DNA from: Melieria omissa
Taxonomy: Eukaryota > Arthropoda > Insecta > Diptera > Ulidiidae
Direction of reading: 5' to 3'
Assembly (NCBI GenBank): GCA_963971225.1
Contig: OZ020268.1
Span: 126,976,787 to 127,040,786 of the forward strand
DNA length: 64,000 nucleotides
Part shown: positions 58,042 through 64,000 of the stretch, one piece after another
Layout: every line of letters starts with the position of its first letter
Numbering within the stretch: the stretch's first letter is position 1
Notes under the pieces: model-generated
Seen by the model: only the letters and a program-made list of their open reading frames with translations
What the model was told of the DNA's origin: nothing
Databases searched by the model: none
Program-made: the position numbers and the translations under genes

Positions 58042-61000
58042 CAAGGGTGCGGCTGGCTGTGCTGAACTTGGCAGTCAGTGCAGTCAAATTAAAACAATTT
58101 TGGAAATCTTCCAAAATCCTATCAATTATATCGCTTAGCCATTCAACTTAAGCGAATCAATTAAATTAAACATAATAAACTTCAGTGTAGGTAAGAATTG
58201 ACAGCCAACTCGTGTTGTGCAGCTGCTATTCCGGCCAACAAACAAACACAAACCGACCAAATTGGGAATTCACGTCAGCTTGTTTAGTACCCTCGAGACG
58301 AGGTATCCTCCTCTGGCAATTAAAACTTTAATAAAACCTAATAAGCTTCATAAAGCTTTCCAGCAGAGTGCGCGAAAAGTATTTGCCTGCACCGCTGCAT
58401 CAGCTGCTGCCCTTCACGCCTTTGCGCCGTTGTTAATTGGCGCGGCGGTGCTAATGACGGCCGGCACCGCTAAAACAGTCAAGTTTGCCAATGCTGCACG
58501 TCGCTGCTGTTGTGCGCTGCTGCGCATATGAGCACTTCAAATTTTTCGCTTGCCACAAATCAACGAAGGTTGCACAATTTTCACGCCGTGTCGGCTCCAC
58601 ACACAATGCCACAGTGGCTGCCCGCAGCGGAAACCGACCAGTTGTGCGAACACACGAGGATTCATCGCCCAATTAAATAAGTCATATTCTGAAACACTCG
58701 AACACTCGACTGCTTTTCGTAAACGCGCATTACATAATTAATAAACACATCAGCGCGATCGGTGCGGTCGGCTGTGGCTGTTGAATTTTTGTACGTCTTT
58801 GAAAAAATGAAAGCGAAAGTGCGACTGCCGCTTCCGCCGCGCATACGCATGCGCGTCAACCATACCCATATCGCCCCCACGTACGTGCTGCTGTTGGCCT
58901 TCACAACAACAATAACAAAGCTTTAAATTTAACAAAGAGTTCTGCTAAACAAATGTTGGCTTTATTTATTTATTAATAATGGCGCAATATAAATGCCAAC
59001 AACAAACATTATACCTATGAAAATAATTTTGCGGTTGTGCAATTAATCATGGTGAGCGATATTAAACAACAAATATAGTAATGTGTGTGCAGCACGGCGT
59101 ATGAAGTGCGGATCCTCCAGAGGAAATTTAAGAACTGAAACTCGACGCATGCAACTGGAGTAACAACTAGTGGACAGTGCAGAAATTCCGGCCATTAGCA
59201 CCAACGGAGTAAAAAAGCGGAGCATCCGATAGTGAAAATATACGGTTGTGCACTTTTGCCGCATTTGCAGGCAGTGCAGCAGAGACCTGGCAATGGCATA
59301 TATCGCAGACTTCTATTTTCTATTCGGTCTGGCAACTTTTCAATGTTCGCCCAACGCATTCCAAGCAGTGCTTCACCGATCGAAAGGGAATAACTTCGCC
59401 ACGGCTCTTAGAAGCGTCTCAATTACCCATTTTCCACACGACTCTGTGGCTTTGTTTCTGCTATTAACTTTGTTGGTGGAATCTGCGAGAAGCAGCAGGC
59501 TGCTGTCATTAGCTGAGGACCCAAGAACAAAACTTGGTTTAAAAAACTTCCGCACATTAAAAGGCGAATGCATGATATGGGGGAAATGAACAAAAAAAGA
59601 AAGAAGAAGTGATAAAAAAAGTCTTTGAAAAACGCGCCAAAAATGAAATATGATCATTCAAGGTCACCCACTCTTACTGCGACGTAAGTAATTAGCGGAG
59701 TAGTATTTTTTAAGCAATTTAAATTAGTCGCGCAGCTACCATGCCGACCGAATTTCTAACTCTCTTTAACGTTCGCCATGTCATTAATTACTTCCCCCAG
59801 CCATCGTTACATTCCTCAACTAAATAGTCATCAATCCCATTTGTCATTGTTGCTCACACTTCAATACGTTTGAAAGTCGCTGCGCCGTTTGTCTTAGTTT
59901 ACAAATAAATCGCTGTGAATCACTGACGAAAACTCACGAACTTGGTGGACAGATTATTCGAGCATCGATTTGATTGAAATGTTGGCAGTGGCTTCACAAT
60001 TGTATGCTCTGAGGTAGTAAGTAGCGATTTTCTGATTTGACTTAAACTGTTTTTGAAAAATCTATACAGAACTACACTATTTCTACAAAAAATGACTTAT
60101 GTAGAAACAGTCCTACGTGCTACCATAAGCAATAGAATATAGATTATAGCCATAATATTTTATATTGTAGTCTAAATAAATAATAATAATAATAATAATA
60201 ATAATAGATTATAGAGTACATTTGTTTTTTCTCCAAGCAAGAAATCCGTTCTTTCATTTGGAACTTCAAATTAAGGCGATTTCAAGGCATGTAGATTCCG
60301 TCACCATTTGGAATAAAAATAACAATAGACCAATTTTTTTACACTTCAATATATTCTCAACATACACTTGGAAAGAAATCCCTTTAAATCTTCGAAGTTA
60401 TGAATTTTTTGGGTCGGTAGAATGCTGCAACACACAATAACCAGCAACAACGTACTTTAAACTCTAGCGGACGTATTGAGTTTCAACAGCAAAAAATCTC
60501 ATGAACCGCAACATATTTCGAGAATGCCAGTAATAGCTGCTCAAAACCAGTCAGAAACCATGAAAACAAATCAGTCTCAAGCCTCGCGGAAGGCGGCGTA
60601 TTTATTGTATTAAATTACCACAAACCAAACAAGGAGCAGAGACAAAATGAAAATCGCAAAAATCTTTTAACACCATCGACCACGCCACCCACGCCTCGAG
60701 GTAGACGTCTAGTGAGTACTTTTGCTCAGCATTGTTGCGGGTTTTGCGTTTGCATACTGCACGCAGAAACAAACAACAAAGGAGAAGCATTCGAACCACT
60801 TGTAATGTGTGATGTGTGATTTGCGATTTGAATTTGGATTTAAACTTGGATTTTCCGCCTCTGCTTTTCGTGTGGAATTTTGGGTGAGGTTTTGTGTTAC
60901 ACTTCTGGCAGCAACTTTAGAGGGGGGATTTGCAACTGGCTGTGGCAACAGTGGCACGTCTAATAGGCTCCGCATTTCCTGGTTGCGTATATCTTTGCAA

Positions 61001-62216
61001 ACCAACACAACATCTGTGGAGTACGATAATCTCTTGAATGGAGTTCAAGTATTAATGGAAATTTGCCAATGCACACGAGTGAATTTATATTAAAAAAAAT
61101 GGAGGCAACTCAATAAAAATATTGACAAAAAATTGAAGATACGAGAACCACATATGGTTTTAAATAATCTTGTTCGCTTTTGAATGCAACAGAAAATGTG
61201 TTGCTTTGTACAACCCGGTAATGCCTCAGTAACGATCTCACTTGTGAGCATGAAATTGGAATGCAGCCACACAGATGCAGATATTTCACGTCAAGTGCGC
61301 TAAACTGATATGTCATAATTAGCACCACGCCGTCAAAGCCGCCGCGCAATCACTGAAATCTATAGCAACGACCGCGGCGCCGGATTAGTTTTCTCACTGC
61401 GAAAATTGCTCATACGCCTAGTAACCCACATGGAATATTCTAACAATACATATGCATGCGCGGGTGTACTCGTAGATCAATTACAAAACGAAACCTCTAG
61501 CATGGAAAGCCACAAACAACAACGCTTAATATGTTTGTCGCCGCAACTGCAACAAAAACATTGAATTCAGTTTGTATTGCGTCATTTTCTTGAAAACTGC
61601 AAAGCTTGCGATTTTTTTCACTTGACTTGCGAGTACCGAAGATTAGCAAAGCCAAGCAAACCCCCACAACTTTTGCGTCAAGCACAAACAACGATTTACG
61701 AATGGCAACAATAAACACAAACCACAGCAACCACTTAAAACGACAATTGAGGGAATAAATATATATACACACACTTACATATGTGCGGCGTTATACTTGA
61801 ATAAATCAAAGTTATGACAAAAAAATGTTTCATGTGCAAATGGGTTTTTTAATCAAGAATTACAAAATACAAAACAGTATTAGCGAGAGAAACTTTTTTA
61901 GTGGATCACTGTGGCCTACACAGCAAAGTACAACGAACATTAATAAACGACCAGTTTCACTCCTACATGTAAAAAAAAATGATTGCATTGCTAAATATTT
62001 TTTATTTAAGAAAAAGGGGCAAGAAAGAGAGAACTCGTTCAGGAATATTAAATGCAAGTGCCATAATTTCAGCCCCTCTACGTAACCGGGAATGTATTAA
62101 ACATTTGCTTCTTCCGAGTTACTTAGGTCACTAAAATAGAGATATCGGTGTGATCCGATATTTTGTATGTGTACGTATTTTGTTCTGACACGCGTATTAC
62201 ATCTACATGCAATTAT
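58042..62216. other. Gene-poor stretch
   Basis: No gene recognised in about 4 kb. ORFs of 60-113 codons look like chance. An (AAT)n microsatellite is listed separately. Confidence 0.5.
60174..60207. repeat. (AAT)n microsatellite
   Basis: About ten AAT/ATA units in a row starting at AAATAAATAATAATAATA. Simple-sequence repeat, probably length-variable. Confidence 0.9.
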
Positions 62217-62570
62217 TCTTAAGGGGGTATTGCGATTTTTGAAATTTTTTTTTTCGATTTTTTTGTTATTATTTCATTCTATTCGTATATGCGTCTAGAA
62301 TTCGTCCCCCGAATATCAGATCGATCCGTACATTAGAAAAAAAGTTATTGATATATATATTGTTATATGTATGCGTGAAAAAGAAGCGAACGCAGGGCGC
62401 GCGCTCCAGCTGATTCTCGTTTCATTGTAACGTGCATGAACGTGTTTATAACCGGGTTCTTTTGTCGTGCTGTATTTATACTCGATTATTATTATTTTTT
62501 CTCTTCTTCAGTATCGATTTTGCCGTCGTAGAGTCGATTTCGTAACGCTTCTTTCAGTTATTTTTTGAAA

Positions 62571-63395
62571 ATGGCGAAAACCAAAGGTTCTCGGGTAAAT
62601 AAGGTGCGGGAGGATAGAAAATTAAAATTTGCCAGGGTTTTTGATTCTAAAGATGGCAAATGTGAAGAAAAAACCGAATTCACAAGTACATCGGCACGAA
62701 AATTAAAGGAATCGGGCGAAATTACCGTCCCAGTGGATGAATCACTCGACTACGTACTGCTGTCTTTCAAGCGAGTTTTCGGCGAATTGGAGCAAAAAAT
62801 CAAGTGCAAAACTTGCGATGGTGATATTTCTTTTTCAAAAAAAAATCCTCGGGGACTTGGATTTCAACTAGAGGTAACATGTGATTGCGTAAATTCGGCA
62901 AAAATCAATTCCTGCAACAAAGTTGGATTGAATTATGAAATAAATCGCAAGTTTGTTTTCGTGATGCGATTATTGGGCAATGGATCTCATGGCGCCAAGA
63001 TGTTTGCTTCAATGATGGATTTGGGTGACAATTTCACCAGGCATTTTTATTACGGATGTGTGGAAAACATCAAAATTGCCGTCAGTTCCGTTACTTCGAT
63101 CGTGAAGCAAAAGGCAAAAAATGAGGAGCAAAAACTGAATAAGGAGCACGGCCTTCCTGAAGACAAGCTGATCGTTTCCGGCGACGGTACTTGGCAAACA
63201 CGTGGCCGTTCTTCTCTTCTGGGAGTGACAACCCTAATTGGAAAATACAGCTCTAAAGTTCTAGATTTTTGTATCTCCAACAAGCTTTGCAAAACTTGCC
63301 AAGTCATGAAATCCAAATCAACAGCCAGTGAATTTTTGATTTGGTATCATGATGCAATTATAAAGGTGAGATCTTCCTTGACAGCTTGTTTTTGA
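62571..63395 (+). CDS. Mutator-like transposase, N-terminal part
   Basis: From Met62571 the frame stays open for 274 residues. It matches the Mutator-like transposase type common in insect genomes: a putative metal-binding pair of cysteines C79-x2-C82 with C104-x-C106, then NRKFVFVMRLLGNGSHGAKM, and the hallmark VSGDGTWQTRGRSSLLGVTT, with the first catalytic Asp at about 205. This is followed by KVLDFCISNKLCKTCQ. A consensus donor (AAG, then GTGAGA) at 63366 would end the exon after WYHDAIIK, so the remaining nine codons may be intron. No downstream exon with the other catalytic residues is seen before the edge. The N-terminal half is unbroken, so it is young or recently active, but incomplete here. 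Confidence 0.8.
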   Translation: MAKTKGSRVNKVREDRKLKFARVFDSKDGKCEEKTEFTSTSARKLKESGEITVPVDESLDYVLLSFKRVFGELEQKIKCKTCDGDISFSKKNPRGLGFQLEVTCDCVNSAKINSCNKVGLNYEINRKFVFVMRLLGNGSHGAKMFASMMDLGDNFTRHFYYGCVENIKIAVSSVTSIVKQKAKNEEQKLNKEHGLPEDKLIVSGDGTWQTRGRSSLLGVTTLIGKYSSKVLDFCISNKLCKTCQVMKSKSTASEFLIWYHDAIIKVRSSLTACF

Positions 63396-64000
63396 CACTG
63401 TCTTATACAACGAGAACCAATGTTGTGTAGTACACTTTCAAAAGAAGGGGGAAAACGACGAAGTAAATTAAAAGTTTCAAATACAAATTAATAAATAGTG
63501 ATTGTAGCAAAAGGTTTAAGGGTAGTTTATTATTTTGCGCATTTTATTTGATTTTTTATATTGATTATTTTTTATCTTTATATTTAAATATTTTATTCTA
63601 AAATGAATGCGACATTTGAAAATCAGCTTCTTCAAAGTGATTTTCGCAAACCCGCGCACATTTGCTTAGCTCTACGCCACCTACTTTGCTCCACACATCT
63701 CTGCGTTGCTCGTTTTGAGGGACGTGATAAAATTTAGCGCGATTTTGAAGTGCGCTGTGGCACAATGAGCAGCTAGAGCTTGGCCTTTTTTAAAATTTGC
63801 ACAACGGTTTGAAAAATCTGATGTTTTTTGACAATTGAAATTACAGTGATACCATGATACAAAAATATACAGGTAGAGTCAATGCGACAGATAAAAATAA
63901 AATTGACAATTGGAAAAAAATATTTGTTTACAAATTTTGTACTACTATTTTTATTTTTGCTACAGAGCTGCAATTCCACAGAATCAGTTATGTAGTATAT
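63396..64000. other. Right edge, after transposase exon
   Basis: AT-rich, no coding region supported. It is either intron of the Mutator-like gene or flanking DNA. Confidence 0.4.

Noticed and set aside
1..64000. CRISPR array, operons, bacterial or viral genes
   Set aside because: The spliced genes and transposon types are those of an insect nuclear genome; no regularly spaced repeats or viral gene sets were seen.

Overview
This is a segment of an insect nuclear genome, most likely a higher dipteran and probably a tephritid fruit fly. The evidence is intron-split genes with GT-AG introns, recognisable fly orthologues (Gad1, fumarylacetoacetase, wishful thinking, disembodied), an AT-rich background, and many short relics of cut-and-paste DNA transposons, including mariner copies. 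From memory, Gad1, wit, dib and the fumarylacetoacetase gene all lie in Drosophila melanogaster region 64A, so the window looks like a conserved block of that region enlarged by transposons and long intergenic DNA.

Layout. 1-11.3 kb: 5' two thirds of Gad1 on the minus strand; its last exons lie beyond the left edge. Its introns hold a tRNA-derived fragment, a TTAA-flanked miniature element and a dead Tc1-like element with both ends intact. 11.3-19.7 kb: gene-poor DNA with more TTAA-flanked elements, one with termini like the original piggyBac, and a mariner relic. 19.8-23.1 kb: a secreted cysteine-repeat protein (+) whose second intron carries a duplicated segment with a miniature element in one copy only. 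26.8-28.6 kb: complete Faa (+). 28.9-29.6 kb: internally deleted mariner with TA target duplications. 32.7-36.1 kb: wit, a BMP type II receptor (+), with an upstream ORF in its leader. 37.9-39.9 kb: dib (Cyp302a1), the ecdysteroid 22-hydroxylase (-), convergent with wit. 40.4-41.4 kb: two short minus-strand ORFs of 54 and 53 codons, one ending in a CaaX-like CAVC. 41.5-43.0 kb: an array of three related inverted-repeat elements and a GC-rich-ended element. 45.0-46.9 kb: a secreted cuticle-type protein (-), divergent from an uncharacterised two-exon gene at 47.1-48.2 kb (+) across only 177 bp. 48.3-62.2 kb: no convincing gene, but further miniature elements, simple repeats and one near-perfect hairpin. 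62.2-63.4 kb: the N-terminal part of a Mutator-like transposase.

The host genes serve separate pathways: GABA synthesis, tyrosine breakdown, synaptic BMP signalling, ecdysone synthesis and cuticle. Nothing suggests they form one system. The most distinctive non-gene signal is a set of TTAA-flanked elements, four of them 502-527 bp long, one with an internal control for precise insertion.
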